Part shown: in pieces, positions 7,947 to 18,700 of the stretch
Layout: every line of letters starts with the position of its first letter
Position numbering within the stretch: position 1 is the stretch's first letter
Assembly: GCF_002900365.1 (NCBI RefSeq)
Contig: NZ_CP025980.1
Span: 84,810 to 148,809, forward strand
Length of the DNA stretch: 64,000 bases
Direction of reading: 5' to 3'
From: Escherichia marmotae
GTDB taxonomy: Bacteria; Pseudomonadota; Gammaproteobacteria; Enterobacterales; Enterobacteriaceae
The notes under the pieces: model-generated
The model's input: only the letters and a program-made list of their open reading frames with translations
Databases searched by the model: none
Told to the model about the DNA's origin: nothing
Translations under genes and position numbers: made by a program

Positions 7947-9518
7947 TTACTGAGAGCTCAGATCAACTTTCCAGGGCAACAGATCGCGTACCCGGTTTGC
8001 CGGCCAGTCCTGGATATGTTCAATGACGTAACGCAGCCACTTTTCTGGCTCCACATTGTTCAGACGGCATGTGCCGATCAGCGAGTACAACACCGCCGCA
8101 TGTTCACCACCGCTGTCGGAACCCGCGAACATCCAGTTTTTCCGGCCTACGGCCACTCCCCGTAAGGCGTTCTCTGCGATGTTGTTGTCGATTTCCACCC
8201 AGCCATTACTGCAGTACACGTTCAGTGCATCCCACTGTTTCAGCAGGTATGCGAACGCTTTTGCCGTATCTGAGTGACGCGACAGTGTTTTCATCTGTTG
8301 CTGTATCCAGTCATACAGTGACTGCATCAGTGGCGCGGCTCTGGCTTTTCTTGCCGCCAGACGCTGTTCTGCTGAACAGCCCCGGACCTCTGCCTCGATA
8401 GCATACAGTTCACCGATACGCTGCAGGGCTTCCGTGGTGATGTCGGTGGGCGCTCTTGCATGCACATCGTGGATTTTTCTCCGGGCATGAGCCATACACG
8501 CGGCTTCCGTTATTCTGCCGGATTCGTATAACGCCCGGTAACCACCGTAAGCATCGGCCTGAAGCACACCGCTGTAACCGGCCAGGTGATTTTGTGGATG
8601 GATACCTTTCCGGTCCGGACTGTACGCGAACCAGACCGCCGGGGGCATCTGTGAACCGGCGTTGCGGTCATCACGGACGTAGACCCACAGCCGGGCTGTC
8701 CGGGTTTTACCGCTGCCCGGCTCCTGGACCGGGACGGGGATATCATCGGCATGGACTTTACCGGGCATCAGCACATACTGGCGCAGGACGTCATACAGCG
8801 GCTCCAGCAGTTCAGCAACGGCACCGGTCCAGCGCCCCAGTGTGGCACGGCTCAGCTCCACTCCCTGACGACGGTATATTTCTGACTGGCGGTATAACGG
8901 CAGATGGTCTGCATATTTCCCGGTGACAACATGGGCCAGAAGCCCCGCTCCGGCATAACTGCGTGCAATGGGTTTTGAAGGTACTGGTGCCTGCACGATA
9001 TGGTCGCACCGGCAACAGGCCAGTTTCGGACGTTGTGTTTCGATAACCTTAAAGGCGCTACTGATAAGCTCCAGTTGCTCTGACACATCACATCCCAGAG
9101 AACTGAGTTCACCACCACAGGCAGGACAGCATTCCTCTTCCGGCCGGATAACCCGGGTTTCACGGGGAAGTGAGGCCGGTAACGGTTTACGGGCTGAAGA
9201 CTGGCGCAGGGCGGATGGCAGTACCGGGTCATATTGCTCACCCAGCGTTTCCGCCATTTCTTCCTGAAGTGCGCTGATTCGCTCCTGTGCTTCCTGTATC
9301 TGTCGTTCGGTTTTTGCGCGAAGTTTTTCTGAGCTTTTACCGAACTGCATGCGCTGCAGTTTTGCAACCAGCGCCTTCAGCCGGTTGATTTCGGAAGCAT
9401 AAGCCGCCACCCGCTGTGAGAGCAGGCGGTTGTATTCAGCCATCTGGCGGATGGTGTCCTGTTGCGTCTGCAACAGTGCCCGCAGGCGGGCGTTCTCATG
9501 AGCAAGTGAGGTGTCCAT
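7947..9518 (-). CDS. tnpC: IS66-family transposase TnpC
   Basis: 523 residues. N-terminal coiled-coil and leucine-zipper-like region (residues 1-80), zinc-finger-like CCPACGGEL near residue 135, then the DDE domain with ADAYGGYRALYE and the C-terminal WVEIDNNIAENALRG segment typical of IS66 transposases. Differs from copy 2 by a few residues (for example ARAAPL versus ARGAPL). Intact, but its element has a broken tnpA. Confidence 0.93.
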   Translation of the reverse strand: MDTSLAHENARLRALLQTQQDTIRQMAEYNRLLSQRVAAYASEINRLKALVAKLQRMQFGKSSEKLRAKTERQIQEAQERISALQEEMAETLGEQYDPVLPSALRQSSARKPLPASLPRETRVIRPEEECCPACGGELSSLGCDVSEQLELISSAFKVIETQRPKLACCRCDHIVQAPVPSKPIARSYAGAGLLAHVVTGKYADHLPLYRQSEIYRRQGVELSRATLGRWTGAVAELLEPLYDVLRQYVLMPGKVHADDIPVPVQEPGSGKTRTARLWVYVRDDRNAGSQMPPAVWFAYSPDRKGIHPQNHLAGYSGVLQADAYGGYRALYESGRITEAACMAHARRKIHDVHARAPTDITTEALQRIGELYAIEAEVRGCSAEQRLAARKARAAPLMQSLYDWIQQQMKTLSRHSDTAKAFAYLLKQWDALNVYCSNGWVEIDNNIAENALRGVAVGRKNWMFAGSDSGGEHAAVLYSLIGTCRLNNVEPEKWLRYVIEHIQDWPANRVRDLLPWKVDLSSQ

Positions 9519-9537
9519 ATCCTCACTTTACAACGGG

Positions 9538-9885
9538 TTATATGCGGATTCCAGCGCGTTCCGTTCGTTTCGGGTGCTTCCAGTTGATACCTTCAGGAAG
9601 CATGGATAACTGAGCCGGAGTAAGGTGCACCTTGCCGTCACGGGTGACTGGCCAGACGAAGCGGCCCCGCTCCAGGCGTTTGGTGAAGAGGCACAGTCCG
9701 TCACTGTCAGCCCACAACACTTTTATCTGGTCACCCCGGCGTCCGCGGAAGATAAACAGGTGTCCGGAGAACGGGTCATCCTTCAGGACGTTCTGAACTT
9801 TTGATGCCAGGCCGTTAAAGCCATTCCGCATGTCGGTGATACCGGCAACCAGCCAGATACGCGAACCGGCAGGGAGAGATATCAT
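9538..9885 (-). CDS. tnpB: IS66 accessory protein TnpB
   Basis: 115 residues, IS66 Orf2 family, identical to the TnpB of copies 2 and 3. Conserved FRGRRGDQIKVLWAD and GLCLFTKRLERGRFVWP segments. Required in the family for transposition; biochemical role unclear. Confidence 0.93.
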   Translation of the reverse strand: MISLPAGSRIWLVAGITDMRNGFNGLASKVQNVLKDDPFSGHLFIFRGRRGDQIKVLWADSDGLCLFTKRLERGRFVWPVTRDGKVHLTPAQLSMLPEGINWKHPKRTERAGIRI

Positions 9886-10540
9886 CAGTGACTGCTCCCT
9901 TTCATTTCACGGATAAGTGTCTGTAATAACGCCGGCGTCAGTTTACCTTTAAGCCTGAGAGTTCCGGCCGGCAGAACCAGCTCACAACACAGACTGTCGG
10001 ACGGTGTATTTATCTGCTCTGGTTCCTGTGCGGGGGCCGGGATTTTATTATCCGGCTCCGGCGTTAACGTCACGGGAAGCAGTGCCGGCATATTTTTTCC
10101 GGAAGGCCGCAGGCCACCTTTCCGGTATTGATGGCGCCAGTTGAAGAGCAGGTTATCGTTGATTCCGTTTTCCCGGGCGATCTGCGCCACACAGGCTCCG
10201 GGCTGCAGTGACTGCTCCACTAAGGCGATTTTAAACTCATAAGGGAAGTTGGGCCGCCGGGGTCGGATATAACGGTGCTTTCAGGACGTACGACTGGTAC
10301 CGTGGAAAATTGTCCGTAAAGGCAGGCATCAAGTTCCTGCTCCGACATGCCTGCGGGCAAAGGCCACGAAAGGCCAGCTCTCCGAAAGCGCACGAACATA
10401 CTACAAACTGTTGATTTTGGTACACCCAGGCGACGCCCGGCCACAACCCGGGGTAAATGTTCTTCAAAGTGAAGACGTAAAGCTTCAGTGATCCAGGTCC
10501 GGTGTTTCATACGATAGTGTCCATTAAAAATGATGGACAT
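9885..10540 (-). pseudogene. tnpA: IS66 TnpA broken by a 22-bp deletion
   Basis: Compared with the 225-residue gene at 33471-34148, 22 bases are missing near 10260 between the sequences reading ATATCCGA and CCCCGGCG on the coding strand. This splits the gene into a 106-residue and a 111-residue frame. The helix-turn-helix half (ITEALRLHFEEHLPRVVAG) and the second half (ARENGINDNLLFNWRHQYR) are otherwise intact. Confidence 0.92.
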
Positions 10541-10680
10541 TATTTTTGTAGAGCCGGAGGAAACAGACCAGACGGTTTAAATGAGCCGGTTACTATAAAT
10601 ATATCCATTTGAGTTGAAATTAATAATAGGATAGAAGGGTAGGTACTGTGTTGTGTGGTGTCTATTTTGTAGCTTCTATT

Positions 10681-10707
10681 GCCCGCTTTTCTCTGGCGGG
10701 CTTTTTT
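10681..10707 (+). terminator. Orphan Rho-independent terminator
   Basis: GCCCGC, a 9-base loop, GCGGGC and then TTTTTT: a textbook plus-strand terminator. No gene is recognisable just upstream; the sequence continues across the IS66 insertion to the region after virB. It may end a small RNA or the lost gene downstream of virB. Confidence 0.8.
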
Positions 10708-10794
10708 AATGTATTTGGCACGTTCTACGATGCAGAATTAACACACTTCGTCATCACTTGCCTTACAGTGCCGTAATGTACTCACCCCTATCCT

Positions 10795-11690
10795 GATGAC
10801 CTTACCCAGCAATAGTAGACACGCGGCTAAGTGAGTAAACTCTCGGTCAGAGATGACTCAAGTGTCAAAATAGTATCTACCAGCAAAAAGCCCCGTAAAC
10901 GGCATTCACCTGAATTTCGCAGTGAAACCCTGAAGCCAGGGAGCACACGGCGGGTATATATACGTGGTGTAAGCAGCGGACAAGGTTAAGCACACATCAG
11001 CAGTTCGGTCAGCGTTATGATAATGTTTTTCGTGGGGCTAAAACAACGTCACGGTGCCCCACGCCTGACAGATGAACTGCGTCCACTTCAACGTAAAAGC
11101 CGTGGCAGCATGCCTGCGCCGCCAGGAGCAGAGGGCAAAAGCCACCTGGAAGCTCAGCCCGGTCAGTTACCGCGCACACGGCCGGCCTGTATCAGAAAAT
11201 CTGCTGGAGCAGGATGTCTACGCCTGTGGTCCGAACCAGAGGCGGGCGGGGGACATCACTTACTTACGCACAGATGAAAGCTGGCTGTACCTGGCAGTGG
11301 AAATTGACCTGTGGTCACGTGCGGTTACTGGCTGGTCGATGTCGCCGCGCATGATGTAACTCCCTACAGATGGCGCTGTGGCGGCGTAAGGCCCACCAGA
11401 ACGTTATCGTTGACACGGACCTGGGAGGTCAGTACTGTTCAGCAGAGTATCAGACAGCAGCTGAAGCGGCATAGTCTGCGTGGAAAGCTTCTTTCATTCA
11501 TTGGCTGAAAGTGGAATGTCTCCACGGAGAACACGTTACCCGTCAGGAAATAATGCGGGCAACGGTATTTAATTATATAGAGTCTGACTACAATCGCTGG
11601 CGACGGCACAGTTGTTGTAGCGGTCTCAGTCCGGAACAATTAAAAAAACAAGAACCTCGCTTAGGCCTGTGCAATATTACGTGGACAGGC
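10795..11690 (+). mobile_element. Degenerate IS3-family (IS600-like) element
   Basis: The left part (CTTACCCAGCAATAGTAGAC and the AAAAAGCCCCGTAAACGGCA stretch) matches the ends and orfA start of the intact IS3-family copy at 40405. Fragments of orfB follow in several frames (SYRAHGRPVSENLLEQDVYA, ITYLRTDESWLYLAVEIDLW, then REIMRATVFNYIE). Many frameshifts and a deletion between orfA and orfB make it inactive. The right end reads CTCGCTTAGGCCTGTGCA. Confidence 0.85.
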
Positions 11691-11772
11691 CCTCTTCGGG
11701 ATATGCCAGGAACGCTTTGCCATTACATATCAACAACAAAGTGCCTCTTATTCTTTTCAATTTTTTGTATTC

Positions 11773-13460
11773 TTACAAGAACATACCTGCAAAATCAGGA
11801 GCATAATCGTTAAGCACATCAAAAGTAAGATTTTTATAAAGGGCATCTTCAAATTTTGACATAAGATATACTCCATATTGCCTTTCAGCATCTGCGTCCC
11901 CCAATAAATCTTGTTTAGATAGCTGATATGACAGTTGTGATGGGAAATCTTTCTCCAAAAATGTATATAACTCTTCCATGGTTCGCTCATAGCGTTTTGG
12001 GGCTATTCGTTTAATTACTGAATGCCAAGGCTGCCATTTTGAAAACCATGATGGAAAATCATTTTTCTCTCTGGCTTTAACAATATTTTCTGCATTATCA
12101 ATATCGTCTTGCGTAATATTAGACACATTAAAGTATCTCATATCCTTTACAGCAGTTGAAAGTTTCAACACATCTGAAAGTTTGCACTGCAATGCCAGCC
12201 AAACCTCAATTTCATCCTCAGCATTTAGCTCTTTAACTTTAGCATGTGATATTTCTTCCAAAACCTCAATTCTGAACATTTCTTTAGCTAAGTTAAAGAA
12301 TGAGGGTATACTATCGTCATATTCCCCATTTTCAGCTTTGTAAACTTTTAAAGCTCTTTGCATATGGTTCCAGGTTAAACTTACGCGATCCTCACAGGTC
12401 TCTGTTGCGTCATATGCAATACAGAAAGATTGTTTCTTTAATTCTGACGCCTTGTCAATTTCAGAAAGCCAGCTTGAGACTTTTAGTGAGAACTCATCAT
12501 CATTCAACGAGTTTACCGTATCATATAACCTTAAAATAAAGCTTTTAAATACATCTGCATACTCAACATTATTTTCTTTTTCCCAGCGAATTGCAACGGA
12601 AACTCTTTCTTTCGGAGGATACCATCCGGCAACCAACACATTTAACGGTCTTACCCCCTGTCACTAATTATACATACGTCATTTGATAAATGATAATATA
12701 TAGTAGATCCCTTGTAACTTAGCTCAAAAGAGTTTTTATTCAACAGTGATAATGAGTCTTCGCTCAGCGAGTTATTTTTTATATACACCACCGACTCTGG
12801 ATTAAGGCTAAAAATGTGATCAGTTATATTCCTTATGTTATTTTTAGAAAATGAAACCTTGCTAATTCCGGGTGGAATGTTTTGTGGTAAACAATGTATT
12901 TTATTTTCGGCAGCATAAAATGCAACTAAACCAGAAGGAAGATTATCCTCAATTATTTCTATCTGATTTCTACAAACAGATATCACCTCTATGCATTCAG
13001 GTAATTTAGGTAATGCGACCAGTTGATTATCTTCAACGATCAATCTTTTCATGGCCCCCGGAAGAGGTGGTAAATGAGTCAATTTATTATTGCACAATTC
13101 GACACACTCCAGGCGGGCAGGAAAATACTCTATCTCGTTAATACTATTGTTATTTGCATGTATAATGCGTAAGTTTTCAGGAAGCCCACCTAAATAAGAT
13201 ATATTATTATCATTTATGTTGAGATATTCTATTGAAGAAGGCAATTCAGGTAATGACTTTAACCCTAACGCACTTAAATCAACACTTCCAGCCCTCCTGT
13301 TAAGACAATCTGTTAATATGCCAATCGCTATATCCCTATGCTCTCCTGGCTCATACTGCCTTTCCCATAAATTCCACTTAGAAAGCAGCATCTCTTTATT
13401 TTCATCAGGACAACAAACCATTGGCTTGTAGACAGGAGATAATACATTTAATTTATTCAT
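11773..13460 (-). pseudogene. ipaH: IpaH-type E3 ubiquitin ligase, split by a one-base frameshift
   Basis: Two minus-strand frames: 13460-12651 (269 residues) and 12639-11773 (288 residues). The first has the IpaH N-terminal helices (KWNLWERQYEPGEHRDIAI) and about seven 20-residue leucine-rich repeats from LKSLPELP to SLSEDSLSLL. The second is the NEL catalytic domain, with the Cys-x-Asp active site in ATETCEDRVSLTW. On the coding strand the first frame ends AGG GGG TAA at a run of five G; with six G the frame runs on as GVRPLNVLVAGWYPP into the NEL domain, giving 562 residues, normal for IpaH. So the break is a single-base contraction in the linker. Family role: type III effector ligase that ubiquitinates host immune proteins chosen by the LRR. 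The LRR surface determines the target and cannot be read here. No MxiE box was found upstream. Confidence 0.9.
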
Positions 13461-14340
13461 TTAATTTCATCTACGCGTAAAATATGACACATACTCTTTA
13501 CTAAAAGAATATAAAAAATAATCAAACATTAAGCATATCATTAATAACAACTATTCACCAACACTCCAACAAAAATCAATTTTTCAGGTTGTCGATATAA
13601 CATTACGATAATATTTTACACAATATCGCTTTCCCCATTGGTATTAACTGCACGTTTTCAAGATTAAAATCTTAGCCCCGGACATTGGCTGCACACCATA
13701 GTTCCTTCTCGCCCGACTTCACCAGTATGAGTGGACAAAAGTATAAGACTGTAATGCCTATACCTGTCATAGGTTATCACGCTGTAAAATTAATGTGGTG
13801 ACTTCTGACTGCCGGGTATTGAGATGTCAGGGCAATCTGAACTTATCCGCAGCATCTTAAAGGTTATCAAACCTCTACTCCCGGACGAACCAGTTACCGG
13901 TGCGACCACTTCATGTAGGTTCCAGTGCCGTAAAAACCATCATGCGCTGTTATACATGAGCGAGACTACCTGCCCACGTCATCACTGAAAATATATGGGC
14001 CTCAGCCGTTATACCGTCAGTCAGAAAGGTTCGTGTTCTGTGCATTATTGATATTTTAAATTTATCACACCAAACAATTCTTGCACGAAATAGAGCCTGT
14101 ACATTATATTTTCATTGGTCAAATTTTGGCATATTTAGTCCAGCATCTAATGTAAGCCTATGAATAAAAACCAAAACACATCTATCAAGATGAGCGCTTG
14201 ATTGAATTTTCTTTATAATTCCCATGAAACAACAACAATTATTTTGACAAACCATGCTATAATCGTATCACCAGATACTTTATAAGTATAAAAAACATTA
14301 TTTAGTTTGTTATGCTTACTATTATATCAAGGAAAACGGC
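13461..14340. other. Intergenic stretch with IS-like debris
   Basis: AT-rich flanks surround a GC-richer block (about 13670-14020) without an intact frame; its composition suggests a decayed insertion element, but I cannot assign a family. The last 150 bases are AT-rich and precede the regulator gene. Confidence 0.4.
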
Positions 14341-15181
14341 ATGACAAAAAAAGAGATAGTTATGAGTGTTATCAAAAGGATTGAAACTAAACTACAACAA
14401 ATGGAAAATATTAGTGTTGATGAGGTTGCCACCATTTCAGGTTATAGCAAAAGATATATGCAAAAAATATTTCAGGAAGTTGTTGGCATGAGAATTAGCA
14501 AGTACATAAAAAAAGAAAGTTAACTCAAGCGGCTATTTTAATAAAGTTAACAAAAAAGAGCATTTATCATATTGCAATGGATTTAAACTATTCAACACAA
14601 CAATCTTTCACAAGAGCATTTTGTCAAGAATTCAAAGTGTCGCCATTGCAATATAGACTCAAAGATGAATTTGATTGTTCGGCACTATTTCCAAATTATG
14701 CATTGAACTTACCACCGCTTAGCATAAAAAAGGGAAATATAAACCAGTTAAAATTAAAAGTTGACAATTTTCAGCTTCAAGATTCTTTATTAAAAAACGA
14801 ATACAAATTCCGTGCCAATAAAATTAGGTTCAATAGAATAACGGAAATTTTGTCATCAAAGGATGAAGCTATTGTGGTTTCAAAGTTTGAACCCAAGAGC
14901 CTTCTTGATTTGAATGTGGATTTAAATGTCATGATCGGCTACAAAGACGAAAAAAGTTATAATTATGAAATTAAAGAAAAAAATGTTGGATTGTAGAATA
15001 CAATGGGACATGGGACGATTATATTAAATTTGGTCGTTTTTTTGTATGCTATTGCGATATATCATTCGATAGTTTTATCGTAGAAAAAATAAAATTTAAA
15101 GGTAATAATGATAGCTGTGAACAAATATATAATTCAACAATATATTTACCCATCCCCCCCGCTGAGCAAGCCTTTACTTAA
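14341..15181 (+). pseudogene. Rob/AraC-type regulator with two homopolymer frameshifts
   Basis: Three frames join into one 280-residue product. 14341-14523 holds the first helix-turn-helix (VDEVATISGYSKRYMQKIF), then YIKK; the frame breaks at a run of seven A near 14508. The second part from about 14520 (RKLTQAAILIKL, YSTQQSFTRAFCQEFKVSPL) is the second helix-turn-helix and the AraC signature. The frame breaks again at seven A near 14984, after which WIVEYNGTWDDYIKFGRF continues to a stop at 15179-15181. Adding one A at each place restores a single frame of the length of Rob (289 residues), including a Rob-like C-terminal domain. Members of the Rob/MarA/SoxS group control stress, efflux or virulence genes. 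Its target here is unknown; it lies next to ipaH and the tRNA genes. Confidence 0.8.
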
Positions 15182-15264
15182 AATTACACTCCTTGACGAT
15201 TTCAGGTATTGAAAGTCATTTCATTTTCAGTATTATGCAAATCAACTTTTCATGAGCCACTTTA

Positions 15265-15340
15265 GGCCCTTTAGCTCAGTGGTTAGAGCTAGCGGCTCAT
15301 AACCGCTTGGTCGTCGGTTCGAATCCGGCAAGGGCCACCA
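15265..15340 (+). tRNA. tRNA with CAU anticodon, Ile2-like, CCA encoded
   Basis: Full cloverleaf: acceptor GGCCCTT / AAGGGCC, D stem GCTC/GAGC, anticodon stem AGCGG/CCGCT with loop CTCATAA (anticodon CAT), T stem GTCGG/CCGGC with TTCGAAT loop, discriminator A and an encoded CCA at 15338-15340. The body closely resembles E. coli ileX/ileY and phage tRNAs of that type rather than elongator tRNA-Met, so after lysidine modification it would read the rare isoleucine codon AUA. The amino acid is inferred from sequence resemblance. Confidence 0.92.
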
Positions 15341-15381
15341 AAAATTACAATCGCAAATAAAGCAGTATATTTATTAGTTAT

Positions 15382-15455
15382 GCGCTGTTAGCTCAGTAGG
15401 ATAGAGCAATTGCCTTCTAAGCATTTGGTCACTGGTTCGACTCCAGTACAGCGCG
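15382..15455 (+). tRNA. tRNA-Arg (UCU), reads AGA
   Basis: Acceptor GCGCTGT / ACAGCGC, D stem GCTC/GAGC, anticodon loop CTTCTAA (anticodon TCT), T stem ACTGG/CCAGT with TTCGACT loop, discriminator G. CCA is not encoded (CTCA follows). The anticodon stem ATTGC/GCATT has one U-U mismatch at the second pair, so function is likely but not certain. Resembles argU and the arginine tRNAs of Stx phages. 41 bases after the Ile-type tRNA, probably cotranscribed. Confidence 0.88.
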
Positions 15456-15731
15456 CTCATTTCATTATATTTTTTAAATGTTATTTCATATTGAAAGAGA
15501 TAAATAATAATAAAGAATAAACTGTTCCGGTGCAGATATCCTAACTGCTCGCACAAAGCATGGGGGACTAATTGCCCCTTACCTTAAACAGATAAATCCC
15601 GGGTAACATAGACGAATGAATTGTACATTCGTTAATGCTCAGCCCCAGCCTCTCCATCAGATACTCCCTTCTTTTCCTGGGAACAAAGTCAGGGGAATCA
15701 GCAGACTGAAGGGGACATAAGCCCCCTTTTC

Positions 15732-18700
15732 TCAGAAGGAGTAACGGAAGTTGGCGTTGATGGCATTATCAATGTTGTACTTACCAAAGGCGGATTTCTC
15801 AACCCCCAGACCAGCATGAATGTTATTATGGACTTCTGCATTCAGACCGACAGACATCAGCATTCGCTCATCTTTTTCCCCCTTAATGCGCTTCTCCCCG
15901 GAGGCATCACGCAGCCTGGTATCTCTGTTGGTCAACAGGTCAAACTGGTACCCCAGACCAGCCCGTGCAGTCACTCTCCAGTCCTTACCGGAGAAAGATT
16001 TACCCACATCCATTCCAGTACGGCCAATCAGTGGATTATAATCCTTGCCCTTCATGAGCAGACTCATCCCCTGGTCATTCCAGGTGAACTGCTTACCAGA
16101 TATGCTCCCATATACAAGTTCAAACTGTGGCTCAATCCAGGCATCTTCCGTAATATAACAACGATAGCCCATTTCTGTCCCCGCATACCAGGAGTGAGAT
16201 CTGTAGTCTTTCGTTCCGAGTCCGGCAAAGGTGACCGTGTACTCGTTATCATGGTGAACATACTTACCAATCAGGTCGATATACGCACCAGAATCAAACA
16301 TGGCTGATGCATACAGACCCGCACCTACTGACTTCGTTTTACCGCTGAAGCTATCGCTGCCAGCATTGCTGTTTGTATACGTCATGGTTACACCGGTGAA
16401 AAGGTTCAAACCATCAAGTTCATGTTTTTTATCAGCACCCACCTGAACGTGCGTATAGTTGTCACTGAAGCCACCACCGGCAGAGCCGGTTCCGCTCATG
16501 ATACGGGCCCACGCGCCGGCCTCACCGTTGATGTCATGGAGATCACCCATTCGTTTGTTCAGGTTGTTGACCTCAGCAAGGAAGTTTTTATAGTCGGCAG
16601 ACATGAAGTGTTCGGCTTTCTGTACAGATTGCTGATTTGCTACTACCTTAAAGCCTTTAAGAGTCCAAATGACTTTCTCTCCGTTACTGTTTTCCTCGAT
16701 AATCGGTGTTATATCACTGAAACCAACATTCTGTATCTGCGGATTAAACACATCTGTGGAGGTTCCTTTTGGAGCACTCACCAGATCAAGATTCAGTTTT
16801 TTCTCTTTTCCATCTTTCGCTACGTAATCAACAAGAAGATTATTGTGTTTACCTTCAAGTTTATTATTAACAATCAGTTTGTCAGATGTTGTTGCGTTTG
16901 AACGCAACACAAAGGTGCTGCCATTGGTCGTCAGCTCATTAACGGTCAGCGTGGAGAACTTATCGTTATTACTGCTGAATACAGTCAGCGATTTATTGAT
17001 GTTAAGGCTGTTCAGTCTGGAATCATCGGTCATACGCCATACAGTATTAACCATAGAAGCATCCCCCCTGAGTGCAGAAACAGAGCCGTTCCATGATGTG
17101 TTGTAATCACCAAACATCACGCTGGACAAAGCCGGATTAGGGTCATACTCAGAAAGTTTTGTTTCTTCTGAGCCTAATTTCAGTTTAACTGCACTATCTT
17201 CTTCTGCCTTAATATCGCCGCTGAACATGGTATAATTATCCGCCTCCAGTTTTGAGCCTGTTCCGGTCATATTGACATTCCCCAGTTCATGAAGTGTTGG
17301 AACAAATGCGTCAAAGACAGGGTATCCTTGTAACCTGAGGCTGGCATTTTCACCAATTTCAAGAATGCCTTTGTTAACCAAGTTGTTTATGTCAACCGTA
17401 AGCTTTGAATCTTTTTGCAGTATTAGCTTACTGTCTTCGGTAATGTCACTCCACATGCTAATAACAGCTTGCTGACTCTTTATATTAAATACACTCTTAT
17501 TGGTGGCAGAGAATCCACCGTGAAACTTATTGTTAATAGTTACAGTTGAATTATCTGCAGTAATCTCTCCACTAAATTTACTTATATCCTGCTCATTCCT
17601 GACTGAAGATGTCCCCGCTACGGGTTCAACTGAATCACCAGTGCCATCATTGCTATCGGTATAAACAGTATCGCTACCTAGTGTTATCGTACTCGCATTA
17701 GTTGCACGAATGTTAGCGTTCATGATTGCATTGCGGGATAAATGGAAATCACTGCCCTCCAGTTTCAGTGTGCCGAGGATAAAATTTCGGTTTTCCCAAT
17801 CATCCTGTTCTGCTGAAACTGTTTGACCCGCGTGGATAACGGGATGCCCCTGGAATATAAGCACTCCTGCTTTTTTCGTTACAGTGCCATCAGGGAGATA
17901 AACAGAGCCATCAATAGAAAATGTATCTTTCCCTGACGCCTGTTGAATATTAACATCCATATTGCCGTTCAGCTGCCCGTGGTAGATATAAGGTCTACTG
18001 CTGGATTCAATTTTTTGTGACTTCGCAATTTCTAAGGCTTTATTACGGTCTGCGCCTATATTTTGCCAGATATCAAGATTATTAAGATCCTGAAACAATG
18101 GAGCATAGGCATTTGATTTCAGAATGAGATATCTACCACGCCCCCTGTCATAATATAAATCACCGGGAGATGCCTTATCTTCTCCCAATAAATTAATTTC
18201 CTTAACAGGAACAGAAATATCACTATCTTTTAGTAGATTCAGGTTCAGCATTGATTTATTATTATTATAATTAGCGATTATTGCTCCATAATCAGCTGCC
18301 TGAAGACGGGAAAAAGACAGATTATTTCCATTTAAGTCCAGCGTCCCCCCTCTGTATCCCCAGGATATACGGTCCGGGTTAACCTGTTTATCATCAGCCA
18401 GAATAACTGTAGGGCGCCCACTGGATATATTCACAGAACTGAAAGCCTGAACATTCCCTTTAGTATCTTTCCGTTGATTCAGAATCACAGTACCATCACC
18501 GGCTTTCAACCCCCCTGGATTGGTACCAGTACCATTAATTGTTAGTGTTCCTTTCCCTAGTTTATGGAGGTTATCACCTTCGACACCATTAACCCGCCAA
18601 ACCACATGAGCATCGTTATCTGTAATAATCCCTCCCCCTACCCAGGTTTGATTACGCACTGGTGAAACATTATAATTATTGGCAAACTCAAGATATCCTG

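Larger units (their letters stand above)
7917..10593 (-). mobile_element. IS66-family element, copy 1
   Basis: 2677 bp with imperfect terminal inverted repeats (GTAAGCGGCTCGTC / GTAACCGGCTCATT read inward) and exact 8-bp target duplications TATAAATA at 7909-7916 and 10594-10601, the size usual for IS66. It is exactly 22 bp shorter than copy 2 (2699 bp) because of a deletion in tnpA. Carries tnpA (broken), tnpB and tnpC. Confidence 0.95.

Noticed and set aside
15265..15340. Elongator tRNA-Met
   Set aside because: The anticodon is CAU, but the body follows the ileX/ileY tRNA-Ile2 type as I remember it, so Ile2 is preferred; an identity-element check would settle it.
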